Shown here: positions 1-6,164 of the stretch, piece by piece
Layout: the number at the start of each line of letters is the position of its first letter
Position numbering within the stretch: position 1 is the stretch's first letter
Assembly: GCA_900772845.1 (NCBI GenBank)
Contig: CAAGSD010000077.1
Coordinates: 1-10,387 of the forward strand
Origin: Lachnospiraceae bacterium
GTDB taxonomy: Bacteria; Bacillota; Clostridia; Lachnospirales; Lachnospiraceae
DNA length: 10,387 bases
Direction of reading: 5' to 3'
Notes under the pieces: generated by a model
The model's database searches: none
What the model was told of the DNA's origin: nothing
What the model saw: the letters and a program-made list of their open reading frames with translations, nothing else
Translations under genes and position numbers: made by a program

Positions 1-1250
1 ACGAGAACCTTCTGTACATTACCACCGGACAATCTGCGTACCGGAGTGGTGATACCCGGTGTTACAACCTCCAGATTTTCTACCACATCAGCCGCAAGCT
101 GTTTGGAAGGCTTTCGGTTCGTAAACGGTGTATGTCCCTGTCGGAAGGAACGTAACATCATATTATCGGTCAGATCCATATTTCCTACCAGACCCATGCC
201 GAGACGATCCTCCGGTACAAAAGAAAGAGATACTCCCATCTCTGCGATCTTCAACGGATCCTTGCCGATCAGCATTTCCTTACTTCCATCATCTTCCACA
301 TAGCTGATCGTGCCGGCTTCTGTTACCTGCAGACCTGCAATGGCTTCCAGAAGCTCCTTCTGTCCACAGCCGGAGATACCGGCGATTCCCAGGATCTCAC
401 CACTGTTGGCGGTAAAGGAGACATCCTTCAGCTTAACGATACCTTCTTCGTTACGTACAGTCAGTCCCTGTACTTCGATACGGGGCTTCGGATTCACAGG
501 TTCCGGTCTGACAATATTCAAAGTAACCGCATGTCCCACCATCATATTGGTCATTTCCGTAACGGTGGTATCCTTTGTCAGCATGCTTCCAATATACTGA
601 CCATTGCGGAGCACAGCCACTCTGTCGGACAGAGATTCCACTTCATGCATTTTATGGGTAATAATGACAATAGCCTTGCCGTCATCTCTCATTTTCCGGA
701 GGACGTTGAAGAGTTTCTCGGTCTCCTGCGGTGTCAGTACGGCGGTAGGCTCATCCAGGATCAGAATATCCGCACCACGATACAGCACCTTTACGATCTC
801 CACGGTCTGCTTCTGGGATACAGACATATCATAGATTTTCTGCTTCGGATCCACTTCAAAACCGTATTTGTCACAGATCTCCTCTATTTTCCGGGAAGCC
901 TCCTTGATATTAAGCCTGCCTTCCAGACCCAGGATGATATTCTCGGTAGCGGAAAGTACATCGATCAGCTTAAAATGTTGATGCACCATACCGATTCCCA
1001 GCCGTAACGCATCCTTGGGGGATTTGATGACCTCTTCCTTACCGTTAATAAATATCTGGCCCTCATCCGGAAAATAAATACCGGAGAGCATATTCATCAG
1101 TGTCGTCTTACCGCTACCGTTTTCCCCAAGCAATGATAAAATCTCACCTTTGTAAATATCCAGATTCACTTTATCATTAGCGATCACGGATCCAAAAGTC
1201 TTGGTAATGTTTTTCATCGAAACTGCAGCTGCTTTTGTCTCTTTTTCCAT
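1..1250 (-). CDS. ABC transporter ATPase, nucleoside/sugar type (partial)
   Basis: This is the ATP-hydrolysing subunit of an importer of the BMP/simple-sugar class (YufO/NupO-like), acting on the cytoplasmic face of the membrane. The reading frame is open to the left edge, so 416 codons are seen of the roughly 500 usual for the family. Domain 1 has Walker A GENGSGKT at residues 42-49, a degenerate signature (MSVSQKQTVEI) and Walker B ILILDEPTAVL. Domain 2 has the degenerate P-loop typical of the class (GISGCGQKEL) and the signature LSGGNVQK at residues 407-414, just before the edge. The ATG at 1250 is preceded by AAGGTG with a 6-nt spacer. It lies downstream of the BMP-type binding protein in the same direction, so the two very probably form one nucleoside transporter with permeases further left. 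The substrate is inferred from that partner and from nearby xpt. Confidence 0.92.
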   Translation of the reverse strand, partial: MEKETKAAAVSMKNITKTFGSVIANDKVNLDIYKGEILSLLGENGSGKTTLMNMLSGIYFPDEGQIFINGKEEVIKSPKDALRLGIGMVHQHFKLIDVLSATENIILGLEGRLNIKEASRKIEEICDKYGFEVDPKQKIYDMSVSQKQTVEIVKVLYRGADILILDEPTAVLTPQETEKLFNVLRKMRDDGKAIVIITHKMHEVESLSDRVAVLRNGQYIGSMLTKDTTVTEMTNMMVGHAVTLNIVRPEPVNPKPRIEVQGLTVRNEEGIVKLKDVSFTANSGEILGIAGISGCGQKELLEAIAGLQVTEAGTISYVEDDGSKEMLIGKDPLKIAEMGVSLSFVPEDRLGMGLVGNMDLTDNMMLRSFRQGHTPFTNRKPSKQLAADVVENLEVVTPGITTPVRRLSGGNVQKVL

Positions 1251-1299
1251 CCTAGTCACCTTTCCAAATTATTATCCACAATCTGCAAATTTTGTGCCT

Positions 1300-1353
1300 G
1301 CGGCCTTAAGTTGCGTGCGAAAAACCATGTGTGGATTTTTTACATTGGCCGCC
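1300..1353 (-). other. Possible intercistronic RNA fold
   Basis: In the 193-nt gap between the ATPase gene and the binding-protein gene, GCGGCC (1300-1305) can pair with GGCCGC (1348-1353). The enclosed part holds a weak A-rich/T-rich hairpin around 1321-1342. It follows the terminator in the direction of transcription and could protect or process the distal mRNA. The pairing is short and may be chance. Confidence 0.25.
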
Positions 1354-1394
1354 CCTTTTCTATCGTATTGATCCACAGAAGATCCATAAGGTAG

Positions 1395-1429
1395 AAAAAG
1401 GGCGGCGCAGCAATAAACGTGCGCCGTCC
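1395..1429 (-). terminator. Intra-operon terminator after the BMP gene
   Basis: On the minus strand a 10-position GC-rich stem (arms 1420-1429 and 1400-1409, one A/C mismatch) with a 10-nt loop is followed directly by TTTTT (1399 down to 1395). It starts 14 nt after the stop codon of the binding-protein gene and precedes the ATPase gene. Partial termination here would give more binding protein than ATPase, as is usual for ABC importers. Confidence 0.8.
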
Positions 1430-1443
1430 ATTCTTTTTACAAA

Positions 1444-2718
1444 TTAATACTGCTCATCCAACAGGTTGATTCCATCAATTTTTACATTGAAGTAAGGAGC
1501 GGAACGGAATGCAACATCGGACTCATGGAAGTATCCGTCACTTACTACCTCATGGTCGGGAGTATAATCAGGATCGGTATCGATATCAGCTTCATAGCTG
1601 TCCAGGGTCTTGCCGGCTACAGTAAAGGTGGTGATATCATATACATGAGTCTTGCCTGCGATCAGATCAGCCTTTGCAGCTTCTACTGCTTCTGCGGTAC
1701 CATCTGCTACAGCAGTACCAAGATCGCTCAGCTCTACAGAACCGGTCTCCAGAGTACCACACCAGTCAGTATCGATAGGAGTTCCATCTGCTACACATTT
1801 AATAGCATACTCAAAGTAAGGCTCCCAGTTAACTCTGGAAGATACCAGGAAGGTATTGGGGCAGGCTGCCTCAGTGCTTCCGTTGTAAGATACGTTGGGA
1901 ACACCTGCGGTCTCACATGCGGTGGGAGCACCCATAGAGTCTGCATGCTGGCTGATCAGTACACATCCGCCCTCGATCAGCTTGTTAGCTGCTTCCTTCT
2001 CAGCGGTCTCATCATACCAGGAACCGGTAAAGGTTACATCCATGGTAGCACTGGGGCATACGGAACGTGCGCCCAGGAAGAAGGATGTATAACCGGACAT
2101 AACTTCTGCATAAGTATAAGCACCTACATAACCCATCTTAGCCTGATCCTCGGTAATATCACCGTTAGCGATCATCTCATTCAGCTTCATGCCTGCAACG
2201 ATACCTGCAAGGTAACGGCCATCATAGATGGAAGCAAATGCATTGTGGAAGTTGTCCAGGCCCTCGGTATGAGCCTTGGTTCCTGTTGCATGGCTGAACT
2301 GAACATCGGGATACTCTTTAGCAGCCTCGATGATATAGTCCTCATGTCCAAAGCTGTCTGCGAAAATGAAATTGCAGCCTGCATCAGCAAGCTCACAAGC
2401 TGCTTCATAAGCTTCCTGTCCTTCAGGAATGTTGGTCTTGGTCATGTACTCAATGCCAAGCTTCTCACAAGCTGCCTTTGCTCCGTTCAGGAAGTTCAGA
2501 TCATAAGTAGAGTTCTCATCATGCAGGAAAATAAAACCTGCCTTTACACCACTGACAGCTTCGCCAGCTGCTGCTTCAGTAGTAGCTGCCGCCTCAGTAG
2601 TAGCTGCAACAGTTGCAGCATCTGTGCCGGTAGTAGCTGCGTTATTGGATCCGCATCCTGCCAGAGCAGTAACTGCGAGAGCCATAGCTGCGAGTAAACT
2701 TACGACTTTCTTTTTCAT
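1444..2718 (-). CDS. BMP-family nucleoside-binding lipoprotein (ABC importer)
   Basis: This is a substrate-binding protein of the BMP/PnrA-like family (basic membrane protein, Med), which captures nucleosides outside the cell and delivers them to an ABC permease. The 424-residue product starts at ATG 2718, with GAGGAG just upstream. An in-frame ATG at 2829 is rejected because it would put 37 unrelated residues before the signal peptide. Residues 1-22 are a lipoprotein signal (KKK, hydrophobic core, lipobox L-A-G-C with C22 as the lipidated residue). A linker rich in Ala, Thr and Glu follows to about residue 55, then the BMP domain begins with GVKAGFIFLHDE. Its own promoter and a terminator behind it make it a separately dosed cistron between xpt and the ATPase gene. 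Family assignment is secure; a purine nucleoside substrate is inferred from xpt. Confidence 0.95.
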   Translation of the reverse strand: MKKKVVSLLAAMALAVTALAGCGSNNAATTGTDAATVAATTEAAATTEAAAGEAVSGVKAGFIFLHDENSTYDLNFLNGAKAACEKLGIEYMTKTNIPEGQEAYEAACELADAGCNFIFADSFGHEDYIIEAAKEYPDVQFSHATGTKAHTEGLDNFHNAFASIYDGRYLAGIVAGMKLNEMIANGDITEDQAKMGYVGAYTYAEVMSGYTSFFLGARSVCPSATMDVTFTGSWYDETAEKEAANKLIEGGCVLISQHADSMGAPTACETAGVPNVSYNGSTEAACPNTFLVSSRVNWEPYFEYAIKCVADGTPIDTDWCGTLETGSVELSDLGTAVADGTAEAVEAAKADLIAGKTHVYDITTFTVAGKTLDSYEADIDTDPDYTPDHEVVSDGYFHESDVAFRSAPYFNVKIDGINLLDEQY

Positions 2719-2731
2719 AATTCTCCTCTTT

Positions 2732-2771
2732 CTGCGCTGCTGCTTCGTTACAGATCCATGTAGCAGCGCAG
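2732..2771 (-). promoter_or_regulatory. Perfect 10-bp hairpin before the BMP gene ribosome site
   Basis: CTGCGCTGCT (2732-2741) and AGCAGCGCAG (2762-2771) form a perfect 10-bp stem with a 20-nt loop. It ends a few bases before the AGAGGAG ribosome binding site of the binding-protein gene. It has no T-tract, so it is not a terminator. It could stabilise the mRNA 5' end or tune translation. A separate palindrome ATCTGCAGAT lies at 2778-2787. Confidence 0.55.
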
Positions 2772-2805
2772 GCACAGATCTGCAGATAAACCAATGAGTC
2801 AACGC

Positions 2806-2840
2806 AAAAAGGGTGTATGACACCTTCATACAACCCCTTT
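2806..2840 (-). terminator. Terminator or attenuator between xpt and the BMP gene
   Basis: On the minus strand AAAGGGGTTGTATG and CATACACCC pair around the 7-nt loop AAGGTGT, with one bulged base, and TTTTT follows (2810 down to 2806). It lies 50 nt after the xpt stop codon, so it can end xpt transcripts. It is also about 17 nt downstream of the predicted start of the BMP transcript, so that transcript must read through it. Confidence 0.75.
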
Positions 2841-2863
2841 ATTGTACTCTCTCAACATTAGTC

Positions 2864-2893
2864 AGTATAAGCATTTGTCTGACTTTTTGTCAA
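2864..2893 (-). promoter_or_regulatory. Sigma-A promoter for the BMP lipoprotein gene
   Basis: TTGACA (2893-2888, six of six) and TATACT (2869-2864, five of six) are separated by 18 nt on the minus strand, giving a start near 2857. The xpt stop codon TGA lies inside the -35 hexamer. No comparable promoter was found downstream of the terminator at 2806-2840. Confidence 0.65.
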
Positions 2894-3468
2894 GCTCGAA
2901 ATGTGATCTCTCCGGTCTTGTCATCCATGCTTTCCACAATAGCGAGTGACTCTACACGGATACCCTTGGAACGGATCAGGTCGCCGCCCTTCTGGAATCC
3001 CTTCTCAACGGCAATGCCGACACCCTCTACAGAAGCTCCCGCTTTATTGACAATGTCGATCAGACCCTCCAGTGCGCATCCGTTGGCCAGGAAATCATCA
3101 ATGATCAGAATATGATCTTCCGGATGCAGAAATTTTTTGGAAACGATCACGTCATATACTCTCTTGTGCGTAAAGGATTCGATCTTAGTGGAATATACTT
3201 CGCCGTCAATATTTACGGACTGGGACTTTTTTGCAAATACCACAGGCACATGAAAATGCTGGGCTGCCACACAGGCAATGCCGATACCGGAAGCCTCCAC
3301 AGTCAGGATCTTCGTAATCTTGCGGTCTGCGAACAGACGCGCCCACTCTTTTCCCATTTCGTTGAACAGATCAATGTCCATCTGATGATTCAGAAAAGAA
3401 TCTACTTTTAATACATTCCCTGCTTTTACCGTACCGTCTTTGCGAATGCGCTCTTCGAGTAATTTCAT
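2890..3468 (-). CDS. xpt: Xanthine phosphoribosyltransferase
   Basis: Converts xanthine (and more weakly guanine) plus PRPP to XMP in the cytoplasm, salvaging purine bases. The 192-residue product is close to the 194 residues of Bacillus subtilis Xpt. The type I PRPP-binding loop is clear at residues 120-130 (ILIIDDFLANG). The N-terminal MKLLEERIRKDG and the segment VEASGIGIACVAAQ (residues 57-70) are typical of the family. The ATG at 3468 has AGGAG 7 nt upstream; an in-frame ATG at 3522 lies within the leader and is rejected. It is transcribed toward the BMP transporter genes, which suggests linked uptake and salvage of purines. It has its own strong promoter and a structured leader of about 160 nt, so regulation at RNA level is likely. 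Confidence 0.95.
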   Translation of the reverse strand: MKLLEERIRKDGTVKAGNVLKVDSFLNHQMDIDLFNEMGKEWARLFADRKITKILTVEASGIGIACVAAQHFHVPVVFAKKSQSVNIDGEVYSTKIESFTHKRVYDVIVSKKFLHPEDHILIIDDFLANGCALEGLIDIVNKAGASVEGVGIAVEKGFQKGGDLIRSKGIRVESLAIVESMDDKTGEITFRA

Positions 3469-3629
3469 CGTATGTCTCCTCTTTGGTTTCTTCTTAATAT
3501 ATTTTAATGATGTCGGAGTCAAAAGCCCCCGACTTTAATACCTACGGATTGCTTCATGCTACGCACTACCACAATTCTACCCAATATTCGCATATCGTGG
3601 GATTATCATCCCACTTTTATGCTCTTATG
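3469..3629 (-). promoter_or_regulatory. Structured 5' leader of xpt (candidate cis-regulatory RNA)
   Basis: The predicted xpt transcript begins about 160 nt before the start codon. From its 5' end it can form GTGGGAT-GATA-ATCCCAC (3614-3597), directly abutting GATAT-GCGA-ATATT (3596-3583), a GCGA tetraloop hairpin. A less clear middle part follows, then the 7-bp stem GTCGGGG/CTCCGAC (3533-3527 and 3518-3512, one G-U pair). The last stem has no T-tract, so control, if any, may act on translation; its CTCC could pair with the GGAG of the ribosome site. The purine riboswitch core (TCTACC and CCGTAAA in order) is not present on this strand. Confidence 0.5.
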
Positions 3630-3635
3630 TCTCTT

Positions 3636-3665
3636 ATTATACGCAGGATATTACTCCTTTTTCAA
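3636..3665 (-). promoter_or_regulatory. Sigma-A promoter for xpt
   Basis: On the minus strand TTGAAA (3665-3660, five of six) and TATAAT (3641-3636, six of six) are 18 nt apart. This is the best promoter in the window and places the xpt start near 3629. Confidence 0.7.
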
Positions 3666-3682
3666 TAGAAGAACTATATTTC

Positions 3683-3711
3683 TTGCTATTTTGACGACAC
3701 TTTGCTATGTT
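3683..3711 (+). promoter_or_regulatory. Possible promoter for the ATP-grasp gene
   Basis: TTGCTA (3683-3688) and TATGTT (3706-3711) are 17 nt apart, with TG one base before the -10 box (extended -10). The start would be near 3718, about 27 nt before the gene. It lies back to back with the xpt promoter, with 17 bp between the two -35 boxes, so the two could compete or share a regulator. Confidence 0.4.
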
Positions 3712-3744
3712 AACCATGAGAATACTGAAATTACGAGGTGTCTT

Positions 3745-4596
3745 ATGCCTATCAGAGGATATATCATAGAAAAATATAATAGTATGACTAACGCTTATAC
3801 CTGCAACCGTCTGGTACAGGAAGCTTCTGTCCTGAATATGGATCTGCAGATTGTAGGGATCCACGATACCATGATCTCTCCACAGGGTATTATAAATCAT
3901 GGTAAAATACTGGAACCCGTGGATTTTGTCATCAACCGCTATAAATGGGGACGGGAAAAGGATGCTATAAATGCACTTGCCACCCGAAGTTATAATCCAT
4001 TAACTGCTTATAACATCTATATTAATAAATTTGAACAGATACGAAGGCTTCATTCCGAAGCCTTTTTGACCCCGAAATATCTTCTGGGAACTTCACTGTT
4101 GCCTTTTTCTTCTATTGTAGAACAATTAGGCCTTCCCTTTGTCGGTAAAGGACTGGAAAGCTCCATGGGAGAGGAAATCGTCTGCATCCGGGATAAAGCT
4201 TCTTATGAGGAACTCTCTCTTAACTACCCTTCATCCAAGGAATGGCTCTTCGAAGAATTTATCTCGGAAAGCTATGGCAGAGATCTGCGCTTTTACAGCA
4301 TCCGCGGAGAAGCCGTTGCCTGTATGCAGCGCAGATCCCAGGGGGATTTCCGTGCAAATGTAGCTCTGGGAGCTTCGGTAGAGCCTTACCCTGTCACTTC
4401 CGGCATCCGTACCATAGCCGCAGATATTTACGAACAGACCGGACTGGATTTTTTGGGAATTGATCTGCTTTTTGGCAGGGAAAAACCTTATTTTTGCGAA
4501 ATCAACGTTATGCCGGGACTGGAAGGCATTGAAAAAGCCTCCGGTATTAATGTTGCAGCAAAAGTCATGGAAACAATACGATCAGACTTTGCATAA
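3745..4596 (+). CDS. RimK-family ATP-grasp amino-acid ligase
   Basis: ATP-dependent carboxylate-amine ligase of the RimK/LysX/CofF/MptN group, which add amino acids, usually glutamate, to an acceptor through an acyl phosphate. The product has 283 residues, close to the usual size. Seen in sequence: an ATP-binding K135 region (VGKGLESSMGEE, residues 133-144), the RimK hallmark RRSQGDFRANVALG (196-209), and the metal-binding end of the fold with D240, E252 and N254 (CEINVMPGLEGIE, 251-263). The start is ATG 3745, with GAGGTG 4 nt upstream. A longer frame from 3556 is rejected because it crosses both promoters and lacks homologous sequence. It is followed after 97 nt by a Mur ligase gene and is probably co-transcribed with it. 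The acceptor and amino acid are unknown. Confidence 0.88.
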   Translation: MPIRGYIIEKYNSMTNAYTCNRLVQEASVLNMDLQIVGIHDTMISPQGIINHGKILEPVDFVINRYKWGREKDAINALATRSYNPLTAYNIYINKFEQIRRLHSEAFLTPKYLLGTSLLPFSSIVEQLGLPFVGKGLESSMGEEIVCIRDKASYEELSLNYPSSKEWLFEEFISESYGRDLRFYSIRGEAVACMQRRSQGDFRANVALGASVEPYPVTSGIRTIAADIYEQTGLDFLGIDLLFGREKPYFCEINVMPGLEGIEKASGINVAAKVMETIRSDFA

Positions 4597-4614
4597 GGAG
4601 CCCATCTCATATTT

Positions 4615-4673
4615 GTACCTGCACAGCGGACGAAAATATACGATACTATCGTATCGATAAAATTGCAGGTTAC
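4615..4673 (+). promoter_or_regulatory. Nested inverted repeat between the two ligase genes
   Basis: An outer repeat, GTACCTGCA (4615-4623) with TGCAGGTTAC (4664-4673, one bulge), encloses a perfect 17-bp palindrome ATACGATACTATCGTAT (4638-4654). The outer arm ends just before the AAAGG ribosome site (4676-4680) of the Mur ligase gene. It has no immediate T-tract. A weak promoter (TTGTAC 4613-4618, 18 nt, TATACG 4637-4642) overlaps it, so the inner palindrome may be an operator, or the whole may be an intercistronic mRNA hairpin. Confidence 0.5.
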
Positions 4674-4693
4674 GGAAAGGTATACTTATTTTT

Positions 4694-6073
4694 ATGAATA
4701 ATGCTTCCGGAACACCACTGGAATTTCATAAGATCACTACGCTGAAAGAGGCGGAAGACTTCGTCTATGCTTCCTATCTGCAGGCTGCCACACATCAGGA
4801 CTATGCCGCAAAGGATGCCGGAAAAAGACATCCTGAGCTGACGAGATCTCTGCTCCGGCAGAAATCGATCACTCCCTGTGTCGTCGTCACCGGAAGCAAG
4901 GGAAAAGGATCTGTTGCCAATATGATCTCCCGGATCCTGCAGACAAATTTATCCGTAGGACTGATGACCAGTCCTCATATTACGGATTTCAGAGAGCGCT
5001 TCCGTATCAATGATACCATGATCAGTGAAGCCGACTTTTGCCGTCTGATGGCAGAGATCCGTCCGGAAATTCTCGACATTGCCTCCGATCTGCCGGATTC
5101 GGTATGTATCAGCCCCATGGGTATTCAGGCGGACCTGGCACTGACTTATTTTTCGAAAAAGCATACGGATTTCAATGTATTTGAATGCGGAAAGGGTGCA
5201 AAATATGATGATGTGAACAACATTCTTCACGATTATGCCGTGATCAACCGGATTTTCTTAGAGCATACAAGAGAGCTGGGAGATACGCTGACTGCCATTG
5301 CAGAGGATAAATCCCACGTCATCACCGGAGAGCAGAAGTGTGTCTATTTTGCTGAGCAAGAGCATGAAGTACTGGAGGTTCTGGTTCGCCGTGCCGAGGC
5401 TATGCAGGTTCCCTATAAAATATACGGCCGGGATTTTCAGGCGGAAAATATCCGCTATACCTGTTCCGGCATGCAATTTGATGTGGCGATCGGACAAACT
5501 GTCTATCCAGACTTGCAAATTCCTCTCCTGGGAGAACATCAGGCAAAAAACTGTGCACTGGCACTTGCTGTATGTATGGATGTCATGGCGGAGCTTTGCC
5601 GGGAATCCGAAGCTCCGGATATATTTTCAGATACAATGTGCAATCAAATTCGCCGCCAGCTGTCTGCGATCCATCATCCGGGACGCATGGAGCTCCTGCG
5701 TTCCGATCCGTTTGTCCTGCTGGATGCCTGCATCAATTCCGCCAGCTGTGAAAATGTAAAAGAAGTTCTGCGGCATCTGGGGATACAGAATTGTACTGTT
5801 ATTGTGGGGATTCCGGAGGATAAAGATTACGCAGGGGTAGTCCGGTCTATGAGGGATATGACAGGCCGGATCATCCTTACAAAATCCGGGAATCCACACT
5901 ATCATTTTTCCCAAAAGCAGCAGGAAGTGTTGGCACGGGAGGAAATTCCTGCGGAATGGACGGATTCGGTGGAGCAGGCACTGACTCTGGTGGGTTCTTG
6001 TCCGGATCCCATCGTAATATTGGGTACGACCTCTGTAATTTCGGAAGTGGAGCGGATTTTTCAGCAATCTTGA
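4694..6073 (+). CDS. FolC-like Mur ligase family protein
   Basis: ATP-dependent amide ligase of the Mur ligase superfamily, nearest to folylpolyglutamate synthase (FolC). The 459-residue product has the P-loop TGSKGKGS (residues 66-73), the FolC-like SPHITDFRERFRIN (93-106), the counterpart of the metal-binding segment (VFECGKGAKYDDVNN, 162-176), EHTRELGDT (190-198), the linker LLGEHQAKN (278-286) and HPGRME (328-333). It departs from true FolC where that family has DGAHNP: here the residues are LDACINSAS (343-351). EVGLGGR and DH are also altered, to ECGKGAK and EH. The ATG at 4694 has AAAGG about 13 nt upstream, somewhat far, and no better start exists. Pairing with an ATP-grasp ligase suggests a two-enzyme conjugation pathway rather than housekeeping folate glutamylation. 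The substrate is unknown. Confidence 0.87.
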   Translation: MNNASGTPLEFHKITTLKEAEDFVYASYLQAATHQDYAAKDAGKRHPELTRSLLRQKSITPCVVVTGSKGKGSVANMISRILQTNLSVGLMTSPHITDFRERFRINDTMISEADFCRLMAEIRPEILDIASDLPDSVCISPMGIQADLALTYFSKKHTDFNVFECGKGAKYDDVNNILHDYAVINRIFLEHTRELGDTLTAIAEDKSHVITGEQKCVYFAEQEHEVLEVLVRRAEAMQVPYKIYGRDFQAENIRYTCSGMQFDVAIGQTVYPDLQIPLLGEHQAKNCALALAVCMDVMAELCRESEAPDIFSDTMCNQIRRQLSAIHHPGRMELLRSDPFVLLDACINSASCENVKEVLRHLGIQNCTVIVGIPEDKDYAGVVRSMRDMTGRIILTKSGNPHYHFSQKQQEVLAREEIPAEWTDSVEQALTLVGSCPDPIVILGTTSVISEVERIFQQS

Positions 6074-6074
6074 C

Positions 6075-6111
6075 TTGCCCTCGCCGGATACAGGTGCTAC
6101 AATGAGGGCAA
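6075..6111 (+). promoter_or_regulatory. Promoter flanked by an inverted repeat, for the HExxH gene
   Basis: TTGCCC (6075-6080), a 17-nt spacer and TACAAT (6098-6103) with an extended TG form a good promoter, start near 6110. An 8-bp inverted repeat, TTGCCCTC (6075-6082) and GAGGGCAA (6104-6111), coincides with the -35 box and the start region, as an operator would. Alternatively it is a hairpin ending the Mur ligase transcript, but no T-tract follows. Confidence 0.5.
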
Positions 6112-6164
6112 ATAGAAGACATCTACGTAATGAATCAAAACATTAAGCAGAAAGGAGAAGTCCC

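Noticed and set aside
531..1007. Plus-strand frame of 158 codons
   Set aside because: It lies opposite the ATPase gene, whose Walker and signature motifs read unbroken on the minus strand.
1272..1280. Perfect DnaA box TTATCCACA, with looser copies near 1329 and 1370
   Set aside because: No dnaA, dnaN or AT-rich unwinding region is nearby; one 9-mer with imperfect companions is not an origin.
1525..2697. Long open frame (390 codons) on the plus strand opposite the BMP gene
   Set aside because: It is the antisense shadow of a clear lipoprotein gene, has no ribosome site, and its product is a Cys/Ser-rich sequence unlike any family.
3597..3618. GTGGGAT-TATC-ATCCCAC followed by TTTT as a plus-strand terminator
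   Set aside because: There is no plus-strand gene upstream to terminate, and the stem fits better as the first hairpin of the xpt leader.
3541..3620. Purine riboswitch upstream of xpt
   Set aside because: Searched for by eye on the minus strand; CCGTAGG and GATATG resemble pieces of the consensus but the TCTACC core and the order of elements are missing.
3556..3744. N-terminal extension of the ATP-grasp gene with hydrophobic residues
   Set aside because: It spans the xpt leader and both divergent promoters; the ATG at 3745 has a ribosome site and starts where RimK homology would begin.
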